Source: an uncultured Acidimicrobiaceae bacterium
GTDB taxonomy: Bacteria > Actinomycetota > Acidimicrobiia > Acidimicrobiales > UBA8592
DNA: 6,944 bases
Direction: 5' to 3'
Assembly: GCA_913031515.1 (NCBI GenBank)
Contig: CAJWET010000085.1
Coordinates: forward strand, 1-6,944
Shown here: positions 1-5,391 of the stretch, piece after piece
Layout of the letters: each line of letters begins with the position of its first letter
Position numbering within the stretch: position 1 is the stretch's first letter
Made by a program: the position numbers and the translations under genes
The notes under the pieces: generated by a model
The model's database searches: none
The model's input: only the letters and a program-made list of their open reading frames with translations
Told to the model about the DNA's origin: nothing

Positions 1-319
1 ATCCGCGCTACACCGTACCCTCGGTCTCCCAGCAATCAATGCAGATGACCAAACTCGAAAACAAGTAGGAGTATTAGTAGGAAGAGCTGTAGCTTCTGTA
101 GCGAATCTCCTTGACCTCCAGTTAGCGGTAGTTTCTGGTTCGGTAGCTTTGGGGTTTGGTGACGTGTTTTTTGATGCTGCTCAAAAGACGATAGATCAAC
201 TTTCGAAAATCGAACACGCATTAGGAACGAGAATTGTCCCCAGTGAGCTAGCAGAAGATGGCCCTTTGATAGGAGCTGGAGCTGTTGGTTGGCGGGCTCT
301 CGGCAAGATTACCCTGTAA
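1..319 (+). CDS. ROK-family sugar kinase / transcriptional regulator, C-terminal part
   Basis: The open frame begins at base 2 and ends with TAA at 317-319. About 105 C-terminal residues are visible and the start lies off the left edge. The translation contains LVGRAVASVANLLDLQLAVV, then SGSVALGFGDVFF, and ends with RIVPSELAEDGPLIGAGAVG. This is the usual ROK C-terminal arrangement: the helix-strand carrying LLDPxxVVxGG, then the ARIVPAxLGDxAxLIGAAA block. ROK proteins are ATP-dependent glucokinases or related sugar kinases, and some carry an N-terminal DNA-binding domain as repressors. The zinc motif and catalytic aspartate lie outside the window, so kinase and regulator cannot be separated, although the SGSVALGFG text resembles actinobacterial glucokinase-like members. 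The gene converges on the PAC2 gene with only 23 bp between stop codons and no visible terminator, so read-through into antisense is likely. Confidence 0.85.
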   Translation, partial: SALHRTLGLPAINADDQTRKQVGVLVGRAVASVANLLDLQLAVVSGSVALGFGDVFFDAAQKTIDQLSKIEHALGTRIVPSELAEDGPLIGAGAVGWRALGKITL

Positions 320-342
320 ACCAAATACCGCCTGAAATAATA

Positions 343-1188
343 CTAATCGTCTCTTTTGTCCCGAAGAAACGCCTCTAGTTCCGCGGCTAAATCATCGCCG
401 GTCGGTAAAATCTCACTCTCATCTACGCGCTGTTCCAATTGCTGAACGTAATTTGACATTTCCTCATCATTCGAAACTGCAAGGTCTATTCGATTCCTCC
501 AGTCATTCGCATCTTGATCTAAGTCCCCATGAAGCGTCTTTACTCCAGTAACGAGCTCTAATCGGGATAACAATGATCTTGTCGCTTCAGGATTTGGTGG
601 ATTGGGGACATAATGGGGAACCGAGACACGCAGGGATATCACTGGCATTCCCGCTTTGTCAAGTTGGTCATGGAGAGCGCCAACAAGTCCAGTCGGCCCC
701 TCATAGGTAGGGCGGCCCAGACCTAGGCGGTCAGCAGTAGCAGGATCGGCTGCACTTCCTACTACACCTAGTGGACGAGTATGTGGAGCCATTCCTGCCA
801 TCGCACCCAATGTTATGACCATCTCCGCATTAGTCGATTGGGCGACTTCAAGAAGAGAATCAGCGAACGTTCTCCACCGCAGATGAGGTTCTACTCCAGA
901 TAGAAGGACTAGGTCGTGGTTTTCATTCGGGCACTTTGCTGCCCAAATCGAATTCGTTGGCCAAACGACCTCACGCCCATGGTCCCCAATCCGGACAATG
1001 GGCCGTTCCTCTTGGAAGTTAAAAAAGATCTCAGGGTCTATGTTCGCCAAAGGTTTCGCATCATAAGTAGTCACCAAACGATCAACGGAGTTCGTTGCTG
1101 CCCCTGCCGCATCGAAAAGCCCTTCGAGTGCAATTACAAAAAAAGGCCGATTAAGCTCTGCTTCTCCTTCCCAAACCAATTGACTCAT
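343..1188 (-). CDS. PAC2-family protein (proteasome assembly chaperone 2-like)
   Basis: The product is 281 aa starting from ATG at 1188. A longer frame opens with TTG at 1245, but the family normally begins close to the LVWEG text found at residues 4-8, so the internal ATG is preferred; it has a weak AAGG upstream. Supporting features are ALEGLFDAAGAAT (20-32), PEIFFNFQEERP (52-63), LLSGVEPHLRWRTF (95-108), a GAMAGMAPHTRP loop, the PTYEGPTGLVGALHDQL block with VSVPHYVP shortly after, and an acidic tail GDDLAAELEAFLRDKRDD. PAC2-fold proteins are proteasome assembly chaperones in eukaryotes. Bacterial members are common in Actinobacteria, but their role is not settled, so the link to the proteasome is family-based only. 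The gene lies 76 bp downstream of ispD on the same strand (19 bp if the TTG is used) and is probably co-transcribed with it. Family assignment is firm, function is not. Confidence 0.85.
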   Translation of the reverse strand: MSQLVWEGEAELNRPFFVIALEGLFDAAGAATNSVDRLVTTYDAKPLANIDPEIFFNFQEERPIVRIGDHGREVVWPTNSIWAAKCPNENHDLVLLSGVEPHLRWRTFADSLLEVAQSTNAEMVITLGAMAGMAPHTRPLGVVGSAADPATADRLGLGRPTYEGPTGLVGALHDQLDKAGMPVISLRVSVPHYVPNPPNPEATRSLLSRLELVTGVKTLHGDLDQDANDWRNRIDLAVSNDEEMSNYVQQLEQRVDESEILPTGDDLAAELEAFLRDKRDD

Positions 1189-1264
1189 TGTTTGAGCCTT
1201 GCACAAAAACGAAGCGGAAAGAGAATCGAAATCAAAACTATTCAACTTTCAGAAGTTTTCGTTT

Positions 1265-1930
1265 TTAGCTAGTTTGTCCTTTAAGGATTTCTTCTACGAG
1301 CATCAAATCCGTTGGGTATGTAACTTTAATATTTGTCACTTCTCCTTTTACAAATTCGACTGTATGGCCCATACGGAAGATAAGAGCGCTATCGTCAGTT
1401 GCTCTAAAATCTTCTGAAGAGGCCTGTTCATGGGCCTCAAAAAGTTTTTGTGTATCAAACGCCTGTGGTAGTTGAATGTTATGTAATGAAGACCTATCTA
1501 GTTCCTGTTCCATGTTCTTTCCTCCAATTGCAACAGTGAATGGAACGGGTAGTGTCGGAGTAACACATGCTGTGTCAGGGAAAAGTACCCTATCGATTAA
1601 CGAAAGACTGATCAACGGCCTTGCCCCTTCATGCAATAAGACACGTTCACTGTTAACAGCGGTGAGACTATTGCGAACAGATTCTTGTCTTTCATCTCCA
1701 CCTAGTACGAATTCGCAAGATCGAATCAAGCCAAATTCTTGAAAAACAGATTGAATGTCGCCCATACCTTCTGCACTGCCTGCAACGACAAGACGGTCAA
1801 TTTCGTTATGTTCGAGCAGTTGTTCAGCTGAATAAATAACTAATGGCTTGTTATCTACACGATGCAGTTGCTTATCGATAGTCGACCCAAGACGAGTAGA
1901 TCGCCCAGCAGCGAGCAGTATTGCATCCAC
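1265..1930 (-). CDS. ispD: 2-C-methyl-D-erythritol 4-phosphate cytidylyltransferase (IspD family)
   Basis: The product is 221 aa, close to the usual length for IspD. IspD transfers CMP from CTP to methylerythritol phosphate in the cytoplasmic MEP isoprenoid pathway. The nucleotidyltransferase signature is clear: LLAAGRSTRLG (5-15) with K20 after it, GGDERQESV (77-85), LDRSSLHNIQLPQAF (144-158) with R146 at the substrate-binding arginine position, TDDSA (178-182), and NIKVTYPTDL (200-209) with K202 at the conserved lysine. Oddly, the usual HDAARP block reads HEGARP at 100-105, so the metal-binding Asp is replaced by Glu101. The central region VPFTVAIGG (129-137) also differs from the usual APVxDTxK pattern. 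The start is GTG, supported by a strong GGAGG at 5 bp. The neighbour downstream is PAC2 rather than the common ispF. A related cytidylyltransferase such as the ribitol-phosphate type cannot be fully excluded. Confidence 0.8.
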   Translation of the reverse strand: MDAILLAAGRSTRLGSTIDKQLHRVDNKPLVIYSAEQLLEHNEIDRLVVAGSAEGMGDIQSVFQEFGLIRSCEFVLGGDERQESVRNSLTAVNSERVLLHEGARPLISLSLIDRVLFPDTACVTPTLPVPFTVAIGGKNMEQELDRSSLHNIQLPQAFDTQKLFEAHEQASSEDFRATDDSALIFRMGHTVEFVKGEVTNIKVTYPTDLMLVEEILKGQTS

Positions 1931-1934
1931 CGTG

Positions 1935-1942
1935 TCCTCCTC
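1935..1942 (-). promoter_or_regulatory. Ribosome binding site of ispD
   Basis: On the minus strand this reads GAGGAGGA, with the GGAGG core ending 5 bp before the GTG at 1930. It is the best Shine-Dalgarno match in the window and fixes the GTG as the start; the encoded MDAILLAAG then lines up with the family N-terminus. Confidence 0.8.
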
Positions 1943-1955
1943 GGAAGTAAAGGGT

Positions 1956-1980
1956 AGTACTAGGGTACAACCCGAGTACT
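1956..1980. promoter_or_regulatory. 25-nt near-perfect palindrome upstream of ispD (candidate operator or leader hairpin)
   Basis: The arms are AGTACT (1956-1961) and AGTACT (1975-1980). Inside them GGGT (1963-1966) pairs with ACCC (1970-1973) around a 3-nt centre at 1967-1969. Only the 1962/1974 pair is mismatched, so 10 of 11 positions pair. The element begins 26 bp upstream of the ispD GTG, just outside the ribosome binding site. A possible minus-strand -10 box, TAGAAT, lies at 1989-1994 with no convincing -35, which would put the palindrome at about the transcription start. It could bind a dimeric repressor or fold in the mRNA leader. The palindrome is seen directly; its role is inferred. 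Confidence 0.5.
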
Positions 1981-2020
1981 TGCTTTGAATTCTATCCGGT
2001 TAGGAGACGCAATATCTTGC

Positions 2021-2056
2021 TAAAAACGGAGGGGGCAGGCCTTCCAGCCTGCCCCC
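2021..2056 (-). terminator. GC-rich hairpin with T run on the minus strand
   Basis: A perfect 10-bp stem pairs GGGGGCAGGC (2031-2040) with GCCTGCCCCC (2047-2056) around a 6-nt loop. Read on the minus strand the loop is TGGAAG, a GGAA tetraloop closed by a T-G pair. The stem is followed 4 nt later by TTTTT (complement of 2022-2026), which fits a rho-independent terminator. No minus-strand gene lies just upstream of it. It may therefore insulate ispD, end a small transcript, or act as an attenuator if the ispD transcript starts further right. On the plus strand there is no T run after it. Confidence 0.5.
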
Positions 2057-2141
2057 CAACAGCGGTGGCATTTTCCGGGATACGAATAAGCTAACTGTCG
2101 TCTGAAAAACAAATGAAGTGGTGGACCCTCCACTATTTTTT
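2022..2141 (+). ncRNA. Candidate small non-coding RNA of about 120 nt (tentative)
   Basis: A weak promoter-like pair, TTGAAT (1985-1990) and CAATAT (2010-2015) with a long 19-bp spacer, would start transcription near 2022. The RNA would begin with the strong hairpin at 2031-2056 and end at the hairpin plus T6 at 2117-2141, which is a common small-RNA layout. No known RNA family was recognised. The promoter is poor, and the first hairpin has its T run on the opposite strand, so a minus-strand small RNA ending near 2021 is an equal alternative. Confidence 0.2.
2117..2141 (+). terminator. Hairpin with T6 run on the plus strand
   Basis: GTGGA (2121-2125) pairs with TCCAC (2129-2133) around the loop CCC. 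The stem extends outward through A-T and G-T pairs to about 9 bp and runs into TTTTTT at 2136-2141. This looks like a short rho-independent terminator on the plus strand. No plus-strand coding frame precedes it within the gap, so the transcript it would end is unknown. Confidence 0.4.
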
Positions 2142-2236
2142 GTAGCTACCCTGCGTATGACTGAGAGAATTTTTGAAATTTGAGAAGTTCACACATAAGT
2201 AGTAAGAGTTTTCTATTCTTGACGAAAGGACAGGTT

Positions 2237-2875
2237 ATGGAACTAACAGATTTAGTGAACCCAGAACACACTGTGGTTATCACCATGGAAGTTCAACGAG
2301 GAGTCATCGGTGACTTGTCAAGTTTCCCTGAACTTCAAAGCGCTGCAGAAGATGCAGGAGTCCTTTCGAACGGGCCGACAATCTGCAATGCTGCACGAGA
2401 GGCGGGGGTCCGAGTCCTTCATGCAACAGCTACGAATCGAGCGGATAATGCTGGATCGACAGCGAATTGCAGGATGCTTGCCGCATCACAGAAAATAAAC
2501 CAATTAGGGGCTGGATTAATAGAGAACACGGAAGGTGTGGAATTGGTCTCATCTTTTGGTCCAGAACCCGCAGATATTGTTGTTCCACGATTACACGGTT
2601 TAACTCCGTTCACCAGCACATCGCTTGACCAAATAGTTCGCAACCTCGATGGTAGGACGATCGTGGCTCTCGGAGTGTCGTTAAATATAGGTGTTCTTGG
2701 GTTAGCTATGTCAGCTGTCGATTTGGGATATCAGGTCGTTATCCCCACAGATGCTGTAGCCGGTGTTCCATTAGAATACGGGCAGAGCATTTTAGAAGGT
2801 TCGTTGTCGTTACTAGCTACGCTAACGACAACAGAGGACCTCATTCAGACATGGGAAACATATCAAGCAAAGTGA
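2237..2875 (+). CDS. Isochorismatase-fold cysteine hydrolase family protein lacking the catalytic Cys
   Basis: The product is 212 aa from ATG 2237, chosen because AAAGGA lies 6 bp upstream and the fold begins at residue 12; an upstream TTG at 2180 would add 19 residues without homology. The fold is recognisable from TVVITMEVQRGVIGD (12-26), the REAGVRVLHAT strand-helix (54-64), VVPRLHGLTPFTSTSLD (115-131), IVALGVSLNIGVLGLAMSAV (142-161), and GYQVVIPTDAVAG (164-176). In active family members the triad is Asp-Lys-Cys. Here the Asp position is Glu18, the Lys position looks like Arg118, and the Cys in the GVxxNxC turn is Gly152. The protein is therefore probably not a classical cysteine hydrolase. 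It may bind a small molecule, or represent a divergent actinobacterial subgroup. The lipoprotein gene follows 31 bp later and is probably in the same transcript. Confidence 0.75.
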   Translation: MELTDLVNPEHTVVITMEVQRGVIGDLSSFPELQSAAEDAGVLSNGPTICNAAREAGVRVLHATATNRADNAGSTANCRMLAASQKINQLGAGLIENTEGVELVSSFGPEPADIVVPRLHGLTPFTSTSLDQIVRNLDGRTIVALGVSLNIGVLGLAMSAVDLGYQVVIPTDAVAGVPLEYGQSILEGSLSLLATLTTTEDLIQTWETYQAK

Positions 2876-2906
2876 AAGTATCTCTTCAATCGGCTGGAAG
2901 TCTTCA

Positions 2907-3947
2907 ATGAAGTTACCTTTCAGAATACTTGGGTTTGCCTGCGCAGCTGCTCTGATTGGGTGCTCTTCGACCACACCCACCAGCATCACGGATGAGGACA
3001 ACACTCCAATGGTAAATCTAACCAGCGAACCCGTTCCCACTCTTTCTCAATCAACTGATGAAGCAACCATCCTAACCATGTCGATCCATGTGGAAGGATG
3101 GACAGGAGAAAATCAAAACCCCGAAAAATTTGATCGTCATGCGGCGAGAATTCTCGACGTAGCACATGAAGCGCATCAAGCTGGAGCTATTTTTTCGTTT
3201 GAGCTTTCTTCACAATTTGCAACATCCTCAGGTGCTAAAAACGTTGTCGATGAACTACTTTCTCTCGGTCACGCTGTCGAAGTACATGCGGATGTTGGTG
3301 GTGTAGGGACGCCATCATTTGAAGATCTCGCAAAACAGTTATCGACCAAATTCATACAGGTTCAAAATCTCGGAATTGATCCCATTCTTGTTTCCGGTAT
3401 TTGTAGTAGAGGCCCATTCGTTGAAGCTGCGATATCAGCGGGTTATGGGATGACTACAGGAGTCGTAGAATATTGTTTGACTTCTTTGGATGCTATATAT
3501 CATCCAGAAGGGTGGAATGTTGATGAGTGCCCAAGCCCAGCGGAATGCCATGGGGATCCTGGATTCTCTCTTTCGAAAAAAGCTACACCATGGAGCGTAT
3601 TTTCCTCTGCGGATTGGACTGTTCCAGATGTAGATGGGGGTTTTCTCATTGTTGTCGGAGAGTCGGGCTCAACCGTAAAATGCCTATCTGAAGATGATGC
3701 TGCAGTTACTGGTTGCCAATATCAGAATGAGGATATAAAAGAATACACTCATTTGGCAGAAAGCTATGTTCTCCATGATGAACAATCTGATGATCACCGA
3801 TGCTGCGTATTTTCTACAACTATAAGTATTGGCCTTCCACCACCAGAAGGATTTATTTCTAACCTTGTTGATTCCCTATCGTTTCTGGTTGATAACGGTC
3901 GGGCACAATGGCTTAGCCCTCGCCAGATTTACGAGAAAATGAACTAG
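2907..3947 (+). CDS. Lipoprotein with degenerate NodB/polysaccharide deacetylase-like domain
   Basis: The product is 346 aa. It has a short basic N-terminus, a hydrophobic stretch and a lipobox LIGC with Cys19, so it is predicted to be anchored on the outer face of the cytoplasmic membrane. A Ser/Thr/Pro-rich linker (20-50) precedes the main domain. LTMSIHVEGW (56-65) resembles the VDVEDW opening of the deacetylase family, followed by a helix, AIFSFELSSQF (94-104), and GHAVEVHADVGG (121-132), which matches the GHEVxxH motif. The first-motif Asp appears to be His61 and the second His of HxxxH is Gly131, so standard zinc-dependent deacetylation is doubtful. Eight further Cys lie between residues 166 and 300 (including C299-C300), suggesting disulfides in the exported domain. 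The start has GGAAG 6 bp upstream. Fold assignment is moderate and function unknown. Confidence 0.6.
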   Translation: MKLPFRILGFACAAALIGCSSTTPTSITDEDNTPMVNLTSEPVPTLSQSTDEATILTMSIHVEGWTGENQNPEKFDRHAARILDVAHEAHQAGAIFSFELSSQFATSSGAKNVVDELLSLGHAVEVHADVGGVGTPSFEDLAKQLSTKFIQVQNLGIDPILVSGICSRGPFVEAAISAGYGMTTGVVEYCLTSLDAIYHPEGWNVDECPSPAECHGDPGFSLSKKATPWSVFSSADWTVPDVDGGFLIVVGESGSTVKCLSEDDAAVTGCQYQNEDIKEYTHLAESYVLHDEQSDDHRCCVFSTTISIGLPPPEGFISNLVDSLSFLVDNGRAQWLSPRQIYEKMN

Positions 3948-3990
3948 AGGTCATAATGAACCCAGATAGCAATCGTTTACGTTGTATCGA

Positions 3991-4027
3991 AAAAGTAAAG
4001 AACCGGACCGAACGGCCCGGTTCTTTA
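3991..4027. terminator. Bidirectional rho-independent terminator between convergent genes
   Basis: A perfect 11-bp stem pairs 3996-4006 (TAAAGAACCGG) with 4017-4027 (CCGGTTCTTTA) around a 10-nt loop. On the plus strand the T-rich right arm serves the lipoprotein operon. On the minus strand CTTTT (complement of 3991-3995) follows the stem and serves the surface-protein gene. A weaker hairpin, CCCAG (4037-4041) with CTGGG (4046-4050), lies between this terminator and the minus-strand stop codon. Confidence 0.85.
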
Positions 4028-4059
4028 AACTTTGTTCCCAGAAATCTGGGGAAAGCTCT

Positions 4060-4587
4060 TTAGCTTACAAATGCTCTACGGCGTGACATGCCGACTACCA
4101 GTGCACCTGCAGCAAGTACTGCAGCACCAATTATGGCGATCAATCCTGATTCAGCACCTGTATTTGCAGCTGCAGGAGGAGGTACTGGAGCACCAACTCC
4201 AACACAGAATCCGCCACCTTGTTCAGCGAATGCTTCTCCGCCACCAATACCGATACACCTTCCATCTGCGTCAATCTCTAGAGTGTAGTCAGCGCTAAAG
4301 TTACCATCAGCATCAGCAGTAGCAAAGGCTAGTGATCCTAGATCGCAGTCATCTGATCCACCCGCTATTAACTCCACATAATTTGAAGAATTACATCCCA
4401 CAAGTGCGAGTTGACCAGGTATCCAACCGGAACCAGTCAGGGTAATTGTTGCTTCTCCCGCTGCTTCCACAAATAGTGGGTCACCTACGGCTGTCGGTGC
4501 GGCCTGCGCTTGGGCTACAGGAGCCAACGCAAGCATCGCTACCAATGACACACCTAAAGCTGCCACCAAAATTTTAAATTTCTTCAT
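4060..4587 (-). CDS. Secreted, probably surface-anchored protein with neocarzinostatin-like domain
   Basis: The product is 175 aa from ATG 4587, chosen because GAGAGGG lies about 10 bp upstream and the signal peptide begins MKKFK; the longer in-frame start adds 11 unlikely residues. Residues 1-29 form a signal peptide ending AQAQA. The exported domain has ITLTGSGWIPGQLALVGC (48-65), CDLGSLAFATADADGNFSADY (81-101) and cysteines 65, 81, 111 and 128. This two-disulfide immunoglobulin-like layout resembles the neocarzinostatin/enediyne apoprotein family, many members of which have no drug-binding role. A proline stretch (134-138) leads to AANTG (140-144), a hydrophobic segment (about 148-167) and RRR (169-171). 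That is the order of a sortase sorting signal, but AANTG departs from LPxTG/LAxTG. If it is not sorted, the protein would simply stay membrane-anchored. The gene appears to be transcribed alone and ends at the bidirectional terminator. Confidence 0.7.
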   Translation of the reverse strand: MKKFKILVAALGVSLVAMLALAPVAQAQAAPTAVGDPLFVEAAGEATITLTGSGWIPGQLALVGCNSSNYVELIAGGSDDCDLGSLAFATADADGNFSADYTLEIDADGRCIGIGGGEAFAEQGGGFCVGVGAPVPPPAAANTGAESGLIAIIGAAVLAAGALVVGMSRRRAFVS

Positions 4588-4740
4588 GAAAAAATTCCCT
4601 CTCAAATTAGGCACCAACACGTTATTGGGCCAGAAAGTTCATGTACCAAAAGGCACACCATGTTCAAGATAGTCGGTAAAGAGGTTGGTTGCCATGGTTC
4701 TGCGTTTTTTTTATTAAAAACCCTTGAAAAATGAGGCTTT
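4588..4740. other. Intergenic region upstream of the surface-protein gene
   Basis: This 153-bp stretch separates the Nudix stop from the surface-protein start and must hold the promoter of the latter. A minus-strand TTGAAC (complement of 4662-4667) followed after 16 bp by TACATG is a possible but weak promoter. The long T/A tract at 4705-4720 belongs to the downstream end of the Nudix gene. No coding frame is evident. Confidence 0.4.
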
Positions 4741-4742
4741 TT
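4716..4742 (-). terminator. AT-rich hairpin at the end of the Nudix gene
   Basis: AAAAA (4716-4720) pairs with TTTTT (4738-4742). After one C/C mismatch CCTTG pairs with the complementary side (partly G-T pairs) around an A-rich loop. The hairpin overlaps the Nudix stop codon and runs into a T-rich stretch on the minus strand. It is a plausible but weak rho-independent terminator. Confidence 0.4.
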
Positions 4743-5391
4743 ATCTCCACGCCCATACAGGTTCTTCAATTTCATCTGTGCGTATCAAATTCCTTTGAAT
4801 CCCAATTTCACGGAATTGGTATATTATGGCTGCCGTTGGTGCATGGATGAGGCGGTTCCGCAAAGGAAGCTGAAGTACGAGGTTCTCGCTTTCTGGAATC
4901 TTGACCCACCGCGGACTGTCTGGGCGGAAAAGCTCGTTGAAACCAATGATGAAAATCTCGTCCACTTCATCTGGTTCGGGTCTCATGTTTTGTAGATCTG
5001 GGATCCAAAGGACTATTGGGGTGATGATAAAGCCAGATCTGGTGACATAGTCGTCGAGATAACCGAGTATGGAATCACCTTCTGCTTTGATACCTATCTC
5101 TTCCCGAACTTCTCGAAGTACAGTTTGTTCCCGGGTTTCACCAAGGTCGATCTTCCCTCCCGGAAGGGCATATTGGTGGCTGTGAGTTTGCAGGTTCTTG
5201 CTCCGTCGTGTGAGTATAAATCCGGCTTGCCCGTTCTCTTGAGGAGCGACGGCGATGGCGACAGCGGCTTTTCGTAAGTCGGCTTCCTCATGGGTAATGA
5301 CAGGATGGCTTTCAAGGTTGGAGGTTATTCGTTTCCGGAGGTCCTCTGAGAATATGAGGTCAGGGGTTTTGTTGTTCAGCGTGCTTTCCAT
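4741..5391 (-). CDS. Nudix hydrolase, CoA-pyrophosphatase-like
   Basis: The product is 216 aa. Nudix enzymes hydrolyse nucleoside diphosphates linked to another moiety, using a divalent metal held by the Nudix-box glutamates. The box is perfect: G79, E85, then REVREEIGI (93-101), with E94, E97 and E98 as metal and catalytic residues. The preceding segment FILTRRSKNLQTHSHQYALP (58-77) resembles the CoA-pyrophosphatase motif (LLTxRSxxLxxHxGQxxFPGG) but lacks its conserved Gly, so CoA as substrate is likely rather than certain. The C-terminal IHAPTAAIIYQ (182-192) and a terminal PVWAWR also fit this group. The ATG at 5391 lies inside the end of the crotonase gene (16-bp overlap) with no good Shine-Dalgarno, which suggests translational coupling. 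Confidence 0.8.
   Translation of the reverse strand: MESTLNNKTPDLIFSEDLRKRITSNLESHPVITHEEADLRKAAVAIAVAPQENGQAGFILTRRSKNLQTHSHQYALPGGKIDLGETREQTVLREVREEIGIKAEGDSILGYLDDYVTRSGFIITPIVLWIPDLQNMRPEPDEVDEIFIIGFNELFRPDSPRWVKIPESENLVLQLPLRNRLIHAPTAAIIYQFREIGIQRNLIRTDEIEEPVWAWR

Larger units (their letters stand above)
1931..2236. other. Gene-free divergent intergenic region (ispD / isochorismatase-fold gene)
   Basis: This 306-bp stretch holds no convincing coding frame on either strand. It contains, from left to right, the ispD ribosome binding site, the 25-nt palindrome, a GC-rich hairpin with a minus-strand T run, a second hairpin with a plus-strand T run, and the leader of the plus-strand gene. 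A weak plus-strand promoter-like pair, TTGAAA at 2173-2178 with poorly matched -10 candidates around 2196-2205, may serve the plus-strand operon. The AAAGGA at 2225-2230 is the ribosome binding site for the ATG at 2237. Confidence 0.7.

Noticed and set aside
1189..1245. TTG start extending the PAC2 protein by 19 residues
   Set aside because: The family N-terminus matches the internal ATG, and the added residues show no homology, though the TTG would sit only 19 bp after the ispD stop.
916..1272. 118-aa plus-strand frame opposite the PAC2 gene
   Set aside because: It is a shadow of a well-supported minus-strand gene; no domain, no ribosome binding site.
2031..2056. Hairpin with GGAA loop on the minus strand as a signal recognition particle RNA
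   Set aside because: The tetraloop matches by chance; the flanking internal-loop motif and conserved bases of SRP RNA helix 8 are absent, and the stem is a plain GC helix followed by a T run.
2031..2057. Run of six C as an actinobacterial 6C RNA
   Set aside because: In 6C RNAs the C runs lie in the loops of two hairpins; here the run is in a stem and there is only one.
4088..4288. Pro/Ala-rich plus-strand frame opposite the surface-protein gene
   Set aside because: It is a shadow frame created by the Ala/Gly-rich coding sequence on the minus strand, which has a signal peptide and ribosome binding site.
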